A stretch of DNA of 64,000 bases from Gemmatimonadota bacterium (lineage in GTDB: Bacteria; Gemmatimonadota; Gemmatimonadetes; Gemmatimonadales; Gemmatimonadaceae): the NCBI GenBank assembly GCA_028287235.1, contig JAQBQB010000026.1, forward strand, positions 186,001 through 250,000, given 5' to 3'. This document shows, in pieces, positions 43,952 to 53,270 of this stretch (position 1 is its first letter; each line of letters starts with the position of its first letter). The notes under the pieces were generated by a model. It made no database searches. It saw only the letters and a program-made list of their open reading frames with translations, and was not told where the DNA came from. The position numbers were made by a program, and so were the translations under genes.

Positions 43952-44827
43952 GTGACCTCGTTTCATCATCGCGTCCTCGGTTGGGCGTCGCATTCACTCA
44001 ACGCCGCCAAACTCATTGGACGGCCGCTGGGCCTTGCGCATGTGGATCAACTTCGAGTCCTCATCTACCACGACGTTCCCCCGCAGGATGAGTCGAGGAT
44101 GGCCACTCAGCTGCGGGCGCTGTCGCGCACGTGGAAGTTCGTATCGCCGGACCGATTCGCGGCCATGATTTCAGGAGCCGAGCACGTTCGCGGCCGGAAT
44201 TTGTTGCTGACCTTCGATGATGGATTCGCCTCGCAGCGTGGCGTCGCGGACCGAGTACTCGCACCAATGGGCATCAGCGCAATCTTCTTTGTGATCTCTG
44301 ATTTTGTCGCGCTACAAACCCTTCATGACGCTCGGGAGTTCGTCGCGCGAAACATCCAACCGGGTGCACGTGCCGAGTCTCTGCCGTCGCACCTTTCCAA
44401 CATGGACTGGTCGGACCTCGAGTTCCTCTTGGATCAGGGGCATTGTATTGGCGGGCACACGAAGACGCACGCAAGGCTGTCCGGAATAGAGACTAGCAAG
44501 ACGCTCGAGCAAGAAATCGCCGGCAGTGCGGACACCCTCGAGCAGCGACTGGGAACACACATCGCGCACTTCGCTTATCCATTTGGTGACGTCGCGAGCT
44601 TTGGCGCCGACGCAATGGCGGTCGCGCGTGAGCGCTTCCGATTCGTCTACTCGGGGCTGCGCGGGGAGAACTCTCGCGGCGGCGCGACGCCGGCCAGCAT
44701 TCGGCGCGATGCCGTTTCGCCGCGAGATACCAATGCTCTCGTGAATGCTTACGTCGAGGGAATCGCCGATTGGCGATATCGTCGCTCGCGTGTCCAACTT
44801 TCAGAATGGGCGTCGAACGACGCCTAA
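43952..44827 (+). CDS. Polysaccharide deacetylase (NodB/CE4-like)
   Basis: GTG 43952, 3 nt after the polymerase stop; 291 aa. The NodB homology motifs are LLTFDDGFASQRG (catalytic Asp-Asp, about 86), IGGHTKTHARLS (metal His pair, about 166) and FAYPFGDV. There is no obvious signal peptide, so it may act on a cytoplasmic sugar nucleotide or lipid-linked sugar. It could N-deacetylate a HexNAc residue before re-acylation by the FemAB-like enzymes (inference). Confidence 0.86.
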   Translation: MTSFHHRVLGWASHSLNAAKLIGRPLGLAHVDQLRVLIYHDVPPQDESRMATQLRALSRTWKFVSPDRFAAMISGAEHVRGRNLLLTFDDGFASQRGVADRVLAPMGISAIFFVISDFVALQTLHDAREFVARNIQPGARAESLPSHLSNMDWSDLEFLLDQGHCIGGHTKTHARLSGIETSKTLEQEIAGSADTLEQRLGTHIAHFAYPFGDVASFGADAMAVARERFRFVYSGLRGENSRGGATPASIRRDAVSPRDTNALVNAYVEGIADWRYRRSRVQLSEWASNDA

Positions 44828-44872
44828 GAAGATGTCGAAGTTGATGCTCCCGAAAATCTCAAAGGAACGCCT

Positions 44873-47032
44873 TTGTTGTTGACCCAAGCTCCGATGCCTT
44901 CCTGGGGCGAATTGTTCGGCGGTCTATCGCGCACACCTCCGTCTGATTCTCAGCTCGTACGGCCATGGCATGACAAGGGGGAAACTGCCGGTTGCCTTTC
45001 TCGCTCGGCTTGGTCGCTCGCGCTGATCGCTTTGTGGAGGAAAGGTGATAATCCGGCGGCGCTGGTCTCGGTGTGGATCCCCGACTATTTCTGCAATTCT
45101 TCGCTCGAGCCGCTGCGTCGAACTGGAGCGCGGATCGTATTCTATCCGCTGACAGAACAGCTAGCGCCTGATATGTCGGCAATCCGCGTCCTTGCTGCGG
45201 ACAACGTGCCAGATCTCTTTCTGGCGGTGCATTACTTCGGGCGACCTACGCCAATGGCGCCGCTTCGTGATTTCTGTGGCGGTCGTGGCACTTGGTTGAT
45301 CGAGGACGCAGCTCACGTCTTGCGTCCGGGTCACGGGATCGGCGCGAATGGCGATTTCGTCCTATACAGTCCGCACAAGCATTTGCCGATTCCTGACGGC
45401 GCCGTGTTAGTCGCGCGTCGGGGAGGTCCGGCCGGATTGAGCGACCGTGATTTCGTTGCTATGGGCTCACCGAGAACTTGGCCGAGCCAGCTCGCCGCTT
45501 TGGATCGGGTAGTGGGTTCGCGCCGGATTTGGGGAAACAGCAGCACGGTGTGGCTCGTGAAGCGAGTTTTGCAGAAACTTGGCGTGCGGCGGAGCGTTGC
45601 CCTGACTCCCGTAGCGGAAGAATCGAGCAGCGATTCAGCAACTCTCATGGCGTTGCCGACGCCGGCCCAAAGCGCACTGTCGCGGCGCCTGTTGGCGCGA
45701 CTGATTCCCGACCTTGGCGATGTCGCGCGCCAGCGCCAGCGACACCAGTTGCTGTGGGACGACATTCTCCTGACGGGTGACCCACGATCACCTGAAAGTC
45801 CGGCGGCCGCGGAGCGCCCCGCGCGCCGAGACTGGACGCCGTACCTGGCTTCGTATCAGGTGCCTCCCGCAGTGGCTGAAACGGTCAATGAGGCATGGCA
45901 GCACCGAGGACTTCCCGTTACGACCTGGCCCGATCTTCCACCGGAGGTCACGGCCGATAAAGAACGCCATGCTCGGGCCTGGCGTCTGCGACATAGTCGG
46001 CTGTATCTGCCGGTGCATCAGACTCTACGTGCGCGCGGCATCTTGAAACAGGTTGGTTCTCGCCGGCTCCAGCGAGACGACGACGCATCTCTCACTTTGA
46101 TTTGGGACGGCGCGTCGCGATCTCAGTGGCACGCTTGGCTAATGCAAACGGAGCCATCGACCGTTCTGCAAACCTGGGCGTATGGCGAAGCGAAGGCGGA
46201 ACACTCTGGTTGGAAGGTGAAACGAGGCGTCTTCTATCATGGCAACGAGCCAGTGGCGTTTGCACAGGTATTGGAGCGACGTGTGGCCGCATTCGCCCGC
46301 GTCGTCCGCATCAACGGAGGTCCACTGTTCGTTCGAACGGCGCCTCCTTCGCAGCAGCACGCCGTCTGGCAGGAATTGGCCCGTTTAGGGAATCTTGGAC
46401 GCGGGCGCGTACTCTCTGTCGCGCCGGGACTGCGCTTGTCAGGCTCCTCATTGGCTGTCATGGCGGAGATGAACTTTCGCCGATTCTCACGTGACAGTTG
46501 GGAGTCGGCGAGCGTGGATCTAGGACTCGATCTGGACGTGCTGCGCAGGAAACTGAATGGGAAGTGGCGCAACATGCTAACGGTCGCAGAGCGAAGTGGT
46601 TTGACAATTGAGGTCGGCGACAGCGACGAATTGTTTGACTGGATGATGAATCGGTATGAGCAATTGATGCATGAGGCGGACTTCCGTGGAATGTCCATTG
46701 AATTCCTACGGACGTGGCGCAAACACACCGGTGCTGCGGACCGGTTCCAAATCCTCCGTGCTGTCCACGACGGCGAGGCCGTCGCCGGAGTGTGCCTGGC
46801 ACGCCACGGTCTTGGTGCGACCTATCTGCTCGGGTGGAACGGAGAAAGAGGCCGCGACTTGAGGGCCAATCAGTACCTGCTGTGGCAGGCAATAGTCCAC
46901 CTGAAGCAGTCAGGTTTGGGGTGCTTCGATCTGGGCGGCATTAGCGAGGAACAGACTCCCGGCATTGCAGCTTTTAAGCTAGGATTGAACGCCGAGCGTT
47001 ATGAATTGGTCGGTGAGTACTGGAAATGGTAG
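44873..47032 (+). CDS. Fusion of DegT-like PLP-fold domain and FemAB-like acyltransferase domain
   Basis: Three TTG codons stand in a row (44873, 44876, 44879) with aaagga about 8 nt upstream; ATG 44894 is the only ATG choice. 719 aa. Residues 1 to about 385 resemble the DegT-like protein at 21694: LIEDAAHVLRPGHG and LYSPHKHLPIPDGAVLV (candidate PLP Lys). From about 405 a FemAB/GNAT region runs to the end: AEMNFRRFSRDSWESASVDL, NGKWRNMLTVAERSGLTIEV and LGGISEEQTPGIAAFKLGLN. I read the two activities as acting in sequence on one amino sugar: amination, then N-acylation (inference). Confidence 0.78.
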   Translation: MLLTQAPMPSWGELFGGLSRTPPSDSQLVRPWHDKGETAGCLSRSAWSLALIALWRKGDNPAALVSVWIPDYFCNSSLEPLRRTGARIVFYPLTEQLAPDMSAIRVLAADNVPDLFLAVHYFGRPTPMAPLRDFCGGRGTWLIEDAAHVLRPGHGIGANGDFVLYSPHKHLPIPDGAVLVARRGGPAGLSDRDFVAMGSPRTWPSQLAALDRVVGSRRIWGNSSTVWLVKRVLQKLGVRRSVALTPVAEESSSDSATLMALPTPAQSALSRRLLARLIPDLGDVARQRQRHQLLWDDILLTGDPRSPESPAAAERPARRDWTPYLASYQVPPAVAETVNEAWQHRGLPVTTWPDLPPEVTADKERHARAWRLRHSRLYLPVHQTLRARGILKQVGSRRLQRDDDASLTLIWDGASRSQWHAWLMQTEPSTVLQTWAYGEAKAEHSGWKVKRGVFYHGNEPVAFAQVLERRVAAFARVVRINGGPLFVRTAPPSQQHAVWQELARLGNLGRGRVLSVAPGLRLSGSSLAVMAEMNFRRFSRDSWESASVDLGLDLDVLRRKLNGKWRNMLTVAERSGLTIEVGDSDELFDWMMNRYEQLMHEADFRGMSIEFLRTWRKHTGAADRFQILRAVHDGEAVAGVCLARHGLGATYLLGWNGERGRDLRANQYLLWQAIVHLKQSGLGCFDLGGISEEQTPGIAAFKLGLNAERYELVGEYWKW

Positions 47033-47066
47033 GTGCGTGTCGATCGCCAAGCCGCCTGCACCGTCT

Positions 47067-47073
47067 AAGGAGA
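47067..47073 (+). promoter_or_regulatory. Ribosome binding site selecting GTG 47079
   Basis: The string aaggaga lies 5 nt before GTG 47079, directly ahead of the first beta strand of the GT2 domain. The ORF-track ATG at 47001 lies inside the preceding gene and has no comparable site. Confidence 0.55.
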
Positions 47074-47078
47074 ACGAT

Positions 47079-47870
47079 GTGAACGCGGACGAAATCAGTG
47101 TTGTAGTTCCTGCGTTTAACGCCGCGCTCTTCGTCACCCGAACACTCGATACAGTCGCGTCGCAAACGGTACGACCACGCGAGGTCATTGTCGCCGATGA
47201 CGGAAGCACTGATGATACAGTACAGGTCATCGAACACTGGGCCCTGGAGCATCCGCAGCTGGTCGTGCGCGTTCTACGGTGCCCTCACCGCGGACCCGGA
47301 GCGGCACGCAATGCCGCGATTCGCGAAGCGACTGGCGCCTGGATCGCCTTCCTCGACTCGGACGATCTTTGGAGACCCGAGAAGGTGGAGCGCGTCACCG
47401 CATTCCTCTCCTCGAATCCAACGCTCAATTTCGTCTGCCACGGCGAGGAGCATCTTCGACTCGACGGAACTGCCGATTCGGTCGATTACTCGGAGTTGTA
47501 TGATCCGAAGCAGCGCCTTGCTCCGCAACTCTTTCGACATAATCTGTTCTCGACCTCGGCTGTCGTGTGTTCCCGACAACTTCTTCTCACCGCTGGACTC
47601 TTTGATGAAACGCTGATGTCGGCGCAGGACTACGAAATGTGGCTGCGCGTCGCCCCGTCGATCCACGTCGGCTTCATATCCGCGGCCTTGGGGACGTACG
47701 TTGAGCGCGTAGGCAACATCACCCGTGGAAGCATCGCGCAGCGACGTCGCAATCATCTCGCCATCTTGAAGCGTTATCGGGCGTATGTCGGCGCACCGCT
47801 ATACTGGAGGGCTGCGTTGGTCGTCCGTGCCAGTGCTGCAAAGCAGTACTTGAGACGCTCTTTTGGGTAG
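47079..47870 (+). CDS. GT2-family glycosyltransferase
   Basis: GTG 47079 chosen on its ribosome binding site; 263 aa. It shows the GT-A core ISVVVPAFNAALFVTRTL, VIVADDGSTDDTV, GPGAARNAAIREATGAWIAFLDSDDLW (DXD-type) and SAQDYEMWLRV (catalytic region). It is a standard inverting GT2 of minimal length, acting at the cytoplasmic membrane face. The donor sugar is unknown. Confidence 0.88.
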   Translation: MNADEISVVVPAFNAALFVTRTLDTVASQTVRPREVIVADDGSTDDTVQVIEHWALEHPQLVVRVLRCPHRGPGAARNAAIREATGAWIAFLDSDDLWRPEKVERVTAFLSSNPTLNFVCHGEEHLRLDGTADSVDYSELYDPKQRLAPQLFRHNLFSTSAVVCSRQLLLTAGLFDETLMSAQDYEMWLRVAPSIHVGFISAALGTYVERVGNITRGSIAQRRRNHLAILKRYRAYVGAPLYWRAALVVRASAAKQYLRRSFG

Positions 47871-47873
47871 GCG

Positions 47874-48806
47874 ATGCCATCATTGGTAATTCTTGGAGCC
47901 GGCGGATTCTTGGGCAGGACGATGGTGGCCGAGAGTCGATCGTCACTGCCGATCAAAGCAGTGGCTCGCTCGATTCCGCGCGATAGGAAACCAGAACGGC
48001 CTGGTGTCACGTGGATCGAGGCGGATCTGATGGACCCGGGTTCCATCGACTCGGTCCTGGAGGACGGCGATGTTGTCGTGAACCTCGCCTATATGCCATA
48101 TGCGAGTGCCGCCGACAATCTTCGTTTGATAGATAACGTTGTCGACGCGAGCCTCCGAACAGGTGCGTGTCGCCTGGTGCACTGTTCGACAGCGGTCGTC
48201 GTGGGTGCGTCGCAGGCCGCTCGCGTCGACGAGACGACGCCGTGCCGACCGGCAACGTCGTATGAAAGGAGCAAGTGGGCGGTGGAGCAACACGTATGCG
48301 CTGCAGTTGCTCGCGGTCTTGACGTTGCCATTGTTCGACCGACAGCGATCATCGGTCCCGGCGGGCAAAATCTTCTGTCCCTCAGCCGCTCTATTCGCCA
48401 GGCACCCAGAATAATTTCATACGCTCGGGCGTGCCTGTTCGGCGCTCGGCCAATGCACCTCGTGCCCGTTCGCGATGTGGCGGCTGCCCTGCTTCACGTG
48501 GCAATGCTGCCGGGAGCACTTGCCGGAGAGGTTTTCATCGCGTCATCCGACGACGACTCGAGCAACAATTTCCGAAGTGTCGAAGTGATCCTGACAGAAG
48601 CGCTCGCGCTGCCGCGCCGGACGCTGCCGCTCCTGCTCCTGCCGACGGGCATGCTTTCTCTGCTGTTGCGGCTGCGAGGGCGGTCTGAAACGCGGTTGGA
48701 CCGCACCTATGCGCACGAGAAGTTGCGGGCGACCGGCTTTCGACCCGTCGATACGATCGCCGCGGTCGTGCGAGAATTCGGTGAGTCAGTTCGAGAAACA
48801 TCGTGA
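47874..48806 (+). CDS. NAD(P)-dependent epimerase/dehydratase-like SDR
   Basis: ATG 47874, 3 nt after the GT2 stop; 310 aa. It has LVILGAGGFLGRTM (Rossmann loop), an active-site Ser in HCSTAVVVG and YERSK (about 125), RPTAIIGPGG and a hydrophobic C-terminal stretch (PLLLLPTGMLSLLLRL) that may associate with membrane. The latter recalls reductases that act on lipid-linked or hydrophobic sugars. Its stop overlaps the next GTG. Confidence 0.82.
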   Translation: MPSLVILGAGGFLGRTMVAESRSSLPIKAVARSIPRDRKPERPGVTWIEADLMDPGSIDSVLEDGDVVVNLAYMPYASAADNLRLIDNVVDASLRTGACRLVHCSTAVVVGASQAARVDETTPCRPATSYERSKWAVEQHVCAAVARGLDVAIVRPTAIIGPGGQNLLSLSRSIRQAPRIISYARACLFGARPMHLVPVRDVAAALLHVAMLPGALAGEVFIASSDDDSSNNFRSVEVILTEALALPRRTLPLLLLPTGMLSLLLRLRGRSETRLDRTYAHEKLRATGFRPVDTIAAVVREFGESVRETS

Positions 48807-49858
48807 CCGCCCATGCTGCGGGCCGCACTGGTTCGGCCACGGTTGCGCACCGGTGTCTCTTTAATTTTTCCGCGTCGCACCGCGGTGGCGGAATGAAGCG
48901 ACTATATGAATACGCGCGGTGGTTCGGCGACCGTGGGGGCGCATCGTTCATCATTCATCCGAACTGTGCAAGCCTCATTGATGCTGTGCCAGGCAATCGC
49001 TACTTCATCGTCAACCCACCGACCTACCGGCGGATCCTGAATGACTGGGGATATCTCGACGCCATCATAGCCGAAACCGGTACGCCGGAACTCTACTACG
49101 CATACGGAATTCCGGTCTATAGTCGTGTTGGACGAGTGAATTGGTTTCATCTCAGCAATGTCTTGCCAATCTACTCGCGCGACATTCCGCTGTCGGTCTT
49201 CGATCGTATCAAGATGCGCTACCTCGGATGGCGGATTCAACGGAACTATCGCCACGCCGACGTCATCTCGGCGGAGTCAGATTTCTCGTTACGCCAGATC
49301 AGGATCGCGGATACAGGGAGACTCTTTCTTTCCGTCAATGGCAGCGATGACGAGCTCAGTGATACGTTTTCCGACGGTGGGCGTCTGCGCGAGAAGATTG
49401 CGGTTGTCGTCGGAACATACAAATACAAAGCGCTGTGGGATTCGTATCGAGTGTTCGAAACGCTTCGTCGGCATGAGGATCGGCTCACCTTGCTGATCAT
49501 CGGTGACAAAAGGCAAATACCGAGCGGCTTGTTGCGTAAGTCGGGTGTACGGTCGACGGGACTACTGAGTAGAAGCGCAGTCGTGGAGTACTTAGAACGA
49601 GCGATGTACTACATCTCGACGACTCGTGTCGAGAACTCCTATAACGCGGCGTCGGAAGGGGTGTTTCTGGCTCAGGAGTCGTATATCTCGGCTATCCCCC
49701 CGCACGAGGAGATGCTGCACGGTGTCCCATTCGACCTGGTATCCGTGCCGGGGGTCTCCCATTCCGTGATCCACGTTCGGCAGGCTGATGTTTCCAGAGA
49801 AAATCTGAAAACCTGGAATCAGGTGGTGACGGAGATGATGGCGCGGGCGGCATCCTGA
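48803..49858 (+). CDS. Glycosyltransferase, GT4/GT-B-like
   Basis: GTG 48803 (GTGA overlap) gives 351 aa; a shorter form starting at ATG 48893 (MKRLYEYARWF) would remove the unusual N-terminus. The protein looks like a GT-B enzyme: NFSASHRGGGMKRLYEYARWF, NWFHLSNVLPIYS, ADVISAESDFSLRQI, then VVGTYKYKALWDSYRVFETL and SYNAASEGVFLAQESYIS, where the Glu of ASEG matches the conserved acidic motif. Sequence similarity to standard GT4 is limited. Confidence 0.72.
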   Translation: MTAHAAGRTGSATVAHRCLFNFSASHRGGGMKRLYEYARWFGDRGGASFIIHPNCASLIDAVPGNRYFIVNPPTYRRILNDWGYLDAIIAETGTPELYYAYGIPVYSRVGRVNWFHLSNVLPIYSRDIPLSVFDRIKMRYLGWRIQRNYRHADVISAESDFSLRQIRIADTGRLFLSVNGSDDELSDTFSDGGRLREKIAVVVGTYKYKALWDSYRVFETLRRHEDRLTLLIIGDKRQIPSGLLRKSGVRSTGLLSRSAVVEYLERAMYYISTTRVENSYNAASEGVFLAQESYISAIPPHEEMLHGVPFDLVSVPGVSHSVIHVRQADVSRENLKTWNQVVTEMMARAAS

Positions 49859-49951
49859 TCGCCGTTCGTGGGCAGGTCGACGAGAGCTCGGCGCGCGCCA
49901 GCCGGTCGCCAGAATGCAGAGCATGGGATCTTGAGCCGTGGGAGCCTATCA

Positions 49952-50983
49952 ATGTTTGACAACAAGAAATTGATGATTACGGGAGGCACCGGCTCGTTCG
50001 GCCGCGCGGTGCTCAACCGTTTTCTCGACACTGATGTTGAAGAGATTCGCATCTTCAGCCGCGATGAGAAAAAGCAGGACGACATGCGGAAGTATTATCG
50101 TAGCCCGAAGCTCAAGTTCTACATTGGAGACGTGCGCGACCGACGCAGTCTCACGGCGGCCTTTCGGTCGGTCGACTATTGCTTCCATGCTGCGGCGCTG
50201 AAGCAAGTTCCATCGTGCGAGTTCCACCCGATGGAGGCCGTACGAACGAATATTCTCGGGACTGAAAACGTGATCGAGGCTGCCGTCGCCGCGGGAGTCA
50301 ACCGTCTCGTGTGCTTGAGCACGGACAAGGCCGTGTATCCGATCAACGCTATGGGCATCTCCAAGGCGATGATGGAGAAAGTGATGGTTGCTGCCTCGCG
50401 GAGCTTGGATCAGAGTGGTACGGTCATCTGCGGGACACGTTATGGCAACGTGATGGCATCCCGCGGCTCAGTGATTCCCCTGTTTGTCGAGCAGATCAGT
50501 ACCGGCCGACCAATGACAGTCACCGACCCCGCGATGACGCGCTTCATGATGACGCTGGAAGACGCGGTCGAATTGGTGATGTATGCCTTCGAGCATGGCG
50601 CCAATGGAGACATCTTCGTGCAAAAGGCGCCGGCCGCGACTCTCCAGGTCTTAACGGAAGCGATCCGCGAGGTTTTCGAGCGACCGGACCATCCGGTGCG
50701 CGAGATCGGAACGCGTCACGGCGAGAAACTCTATGAATCGCTGCTCAGCCGAGAGGAGTTGGCAGGCGCTCACGATTTAGGCAAGTACTTCCGAGTTCCG
50801 CCCGACGGGCGCGATCTGAACTATGAGAAATTTGTAGAACAGGGAGAGGGAAGCATTACATCGTCTCCCGATTACAATTCGCATAACACACGTCATCTCG
50901 ATGTGGAGGAAATGAAGGCAATGTTGCGCGACCTGCCGTTCATTCAACGCGCCGTGCGCGGCGAGAACGTTGAGGCCTTTTGA
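49952..50983 (+). CDS. fnlA: UDP-GlcNAc 4,6-dehydratase/5-epimerase (FnlA/CapE/WbjB-like)
   Basis: ATG 49952 is preferred; 343 aa. It has LMITGGTGSFGRAVLNRFL, AAALKQVPSCEFHP and STDKAVYPINAMGISKAMMEK, in which Met replaces Tyr of YxxxK, as normal in this SMK-triad family. RYGNVMASRGSVIPLF follows. It begins the UDP-L-FucNAc pathway, and the two next genes complete it. It is preceded by about 90 nt without a gene. Confidence 0.9.
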   Translation: MFDNKKLMITGGTGSFGRAVLNRFLDTDVEEIRIFSRDEKKQDDMRKYYRSPKLKFYIGDVRDRRSLTAAFRSVDYCFHAAALKQVPSCEFHPMEAVRTNILGTENVIEAAVAAGVNRLVCLSTDKAVYPINAMGISKAMMEKVMVAASRSLDQSGTVICGTRYGNVMASRGSVIPLFVEQISTGRPMTVTDPAMTRFMMTLEDAVELVMYAFEHGANGDIFVQKAPAATLQVLTEAIREVFERPDHPVREIGTRHGEKLYESLLSREELAGAHDLGKYFRVPPDGRDLNYEKFVEQGEGSITSSPDYNSHNTRHLDVEEMKAMLRDLPFIQRAVRGENVEAF

Positions 50984-50991
50984 AGGACGCG

Positions 50992-52104
50992 ATGAAAATT
51001 GTCGTGACAGGCGGAGGCGGCTTCATTGGCCGCAATCTTCGCGTAGGTCTGTACGAACTCGGCTATCAAAATGTGGTGAGCATCGAGCGGTCGACGGGTG
51101 TCGAAGACCTGCGCGCGGAGTTGGCAAGCGCAGACTTTGTCTTTCACCTTGCCGGTGTGAATCGCCCCGAAAACGTTTCCGACTTCGACGCGGGAAATCG
51201 TGTCTTCACCGCCATGCTTTGCGATGTGCTACGCTCGTCGGGGCGAAAAGCCGCGTTGGTCTACACGTCCTCCACGCAGGCACTGCTCGATAACCCGTAC
51301 GGCATGAGTAAACGAGGCGGTGAGCTCGAAGTGGAGCGCTATGCATCGGACACGGGCGCTGCTGTCTATTTGCTGCGACTACCAAACGTCTTCGGTAAAT
51401 GGTGCCGCCCCAACTATAACTCTGTAGTCGCTACGTTCTGCCATAACATCGCGCGTCGTATCCCCATTACCGTGAACGACCCGTCCGCGCAACTACGGCT
51501 TGTGTACATCGACGACGTAGTCGAGACAATGCTGCGTTTCGTTGGCCAGCCCGAGGCGCCAACCGGCGGGGTCGACGTGACGCCGGCATACGACACAACG
51601 GTCGGCGCAGTCGCGACGATGCTTCGTGAGTTCGCCGCAATCCGCGAGACAGGTATCGTGCCCCGGGTTGGTGTCGGCCTCACGCGGGTGCTATACGCTA
51701 CGTATGTCAGCTACCTTCCCCTTGATGATTTCGCGTACACGCTGACGCGGCACCTCGACGAGCGCGGCGTGTTTGTCGAGATGCTCAAGACGTCGGACAG
51801 CGGTCAGTTTTCGTTTTTTACCGCGCGCCCGGGAATCACTCGCGGTGGACACTATCACCATACCAAGAGCGAAAAATTTCTCGTGCTGAAGGGGCGTGCA
51901 CGTTTTGGCTTTCGGCACATCACGACGGGCGAAATGCACGAGGTGCTCGTGTCTGGTGATGAATCGCGCGTAGTGGAAACAGCACCAGGGTGGGCGCACG
52001 ACATCACTAATGTCGGTGATGATGAGATGATCGTAATGCTCTGGGCGAACGAAGTGTTCGATCGGAATCGCCCGGACACCATTGCGGCTGCCGTCAATCC
52101 TTGA
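50992..52104 (+). CDS. fnlB: CapF/WbjC/FnlB-like bifunctional reductase-epimerase (SDR plus cupin)
   Basis: ATG 50992 with gaagga about 4 nt upstream is preferred to TTG 50980. About 370 aa. The N-terminal SDR shows VTGGGGFIGRNLR, HLAGVNRP, TSSTQALLDNPYGMSKRGGE (YxxxK as YGMSK) and LPNVFGKWCRPNYNSVVATF. The C-terminal cupin domain (from about 270) has GGHYHHTKSEKFLVLKGRARF and PGWAHDITN. This order is diagnostic of CapF, second enzyme of UDP-L-FucNAc synthesis. Confidence 0.9.
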   Translation: MKIVVTGGGGFIGRNLRVGLYELGYQNVVSIERSTGVEDLRAELASADFVFHLAGVNRPENVSDFDAGNRVFTAMLCDVLRSSGRKAALVYTSSTQALLDNPYGMSKRGGELEVERYASDTGAAVYLLRLPNVFGKWCRPNYNSVVATFCHNIARRIPITVNDPSAQLRLVYIDDVVETMLRFVGQPEAPTGGVDVTPAYDTTVGAVATMLREFAAIRETGIVPRVGVGLTRVLYATYVSYLPLDDFAYTLTRHLDERGVFVEMLKTSDSGQFSFFTARPGITRGGHYHHTKSEKFLVLKGRARFGFRHITTGEMHEVLVSGDESRVVETAPGWAHDITNVGDDEMIVMLWANEVFDRNRPDTIAAAVNP

Positions 52105-52130
52105 GCCCTTTCTCCAAGGCATCATACGGT

Positions 52131-53264
52131 ATGAAGAAACTGAAGGTTGTCACCGTTCTCGGCACCCGGCCGGAAATCATCCGTCTCTCACGCGTGATGA
52201 CAAAGCTCGACCGGTATTGCGACCATGTGATGGTGCATACAGGACAGAATCACGACTACGAGCTCAACGAGATCTTCTTCCAGGATCTCGGCTTACGCAA
52301 GCCAGATCGTTTTCTGAATGCTGCGGGAGCTACCAGTGCCGAGACGATCGGCAAAGTCATCATTGCTGTGGATTCGATGCTTGCCGAGGTGCGGCCAGAT
52401 GCCATGCTGGTGCTCGGAGATACCAATAGTTGCATGGCGGTGATTTCGGCCAAGCGTCGCAAGGTTCCGGTGTTTCATATGGAGGCAGGCAACCGCTGCT
52501 TTGATCAGCGTGTGCCGGAAGAAATTAACCGGCGCATCGTCGATCATACGGCGGATATCAACCTTACGTACAGCAGTATTGCGCGCGAGTATCTCCTGCG
52601 AGAAGGGCTGCCTCCCGATATGGTCATCAAGACGGGTAGCCCGATGTTCGAGGTCCTTACGCACCATAGGTCGGAAATCGAACGCTCCGATGTGCTGCAA
52701 CGTCTCGGGCTTGTCGAAGGGCAATTCTTCCTCGTGAGCGCGCATCGGGAGGAGAATGTCGATACGGATGTGCCGTTCGGAAAACTCGTCACGGTGGTGA
52801 ATACCATCGCCAAGGAGTTTGGACTGCCGGTCATCGTTTCGACACACCCGCGTACACAGAAACGCGTCGACGCGACCGGCGCACGCTTCCAGGAGAATGT
52901 TCGGCTTCTCAAGCCGCTCGGATTTCGCGACTACGTCAAGCTACAACTCGCATCGAAAGCCACATTGTCAGACAGCGGAACGATCAGCGAGGAGTCATCG
53001 ATCCTGAATGTTCCCGCGCTCAACTTGCGCGAGGCGCATGAGCGACCGGAGGGCGTGGAGGAGGCCGCCGTGATGATGGTTGGTCTCGACACTGAACGCG
53101 TGCTTCAAGCGCTCACCATCCTCGCTGACCAGCCGCGCGGTGAGGATCGCCTTCTGCGCCAGGTAGCCGACTATAGTGTCCCGAATGTATCAGACAAAGT
53201 CCTCCGAATCATTCTCAGCTACACGAGCTACGTGAATCGCGTAGTGTGGCGTATGAACGGCTGA
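52131..53264 (+). CDS. fnlC: Non-hydrolysing UDP-sugar 2-epimerase (CapG/WbjD/FnlC-like, WecB family)
   Basis: ATG 52131 is preferred; TTG 52101 overlaps the capF stop. 377 aa. It shows VLGTRPEIIRLS, HTGQNHDYELNEIFF, VLGDTNS, HMEAGNRCFDQRVPEEINRRIVDH, SAHREENVD and LSDSGTISEESSIL. AGNRCFDQRVPEE is typical of the FnlC/CapG branch (last step, UDP-L-FucNAc), as opposed to WecB, which has AGLRT. Confidence 0.9.
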   Translation: MKKLKVVTVLGTRPEIIRLSRVMTKLDRYCDHVMVHTGQNHDYELNEIFFQDLGLRKPDRFLNAAGATSAETIGKVIIAVDSMLAEVRPDAMLVLGDTNSCMAVISAKRRKVPVFHMEAGNRCFDQRVPEEINRRIVDHTADINLTYSSIAREYLLREGLPPDMVIKTGSPMFEVLTHHRSEIERSDVLQRLGLVEGQFFLVSAHREENVDTDVPFGKLVTVVNTIAKEFGLPVIVSTHPRTQKRVDATGARFQENVRLLKPLGFRDYVKLQLASKATLSDSGTISEESSILNVPALNLREAHERPEGVEEAAVMMVGLDTERVLQALTILADQPRGEDRLLRQVADYSVPNVSDKVLRIILSYTSYVNRVVWRMNG

Positions 53265-53270
53265 CGCGGC

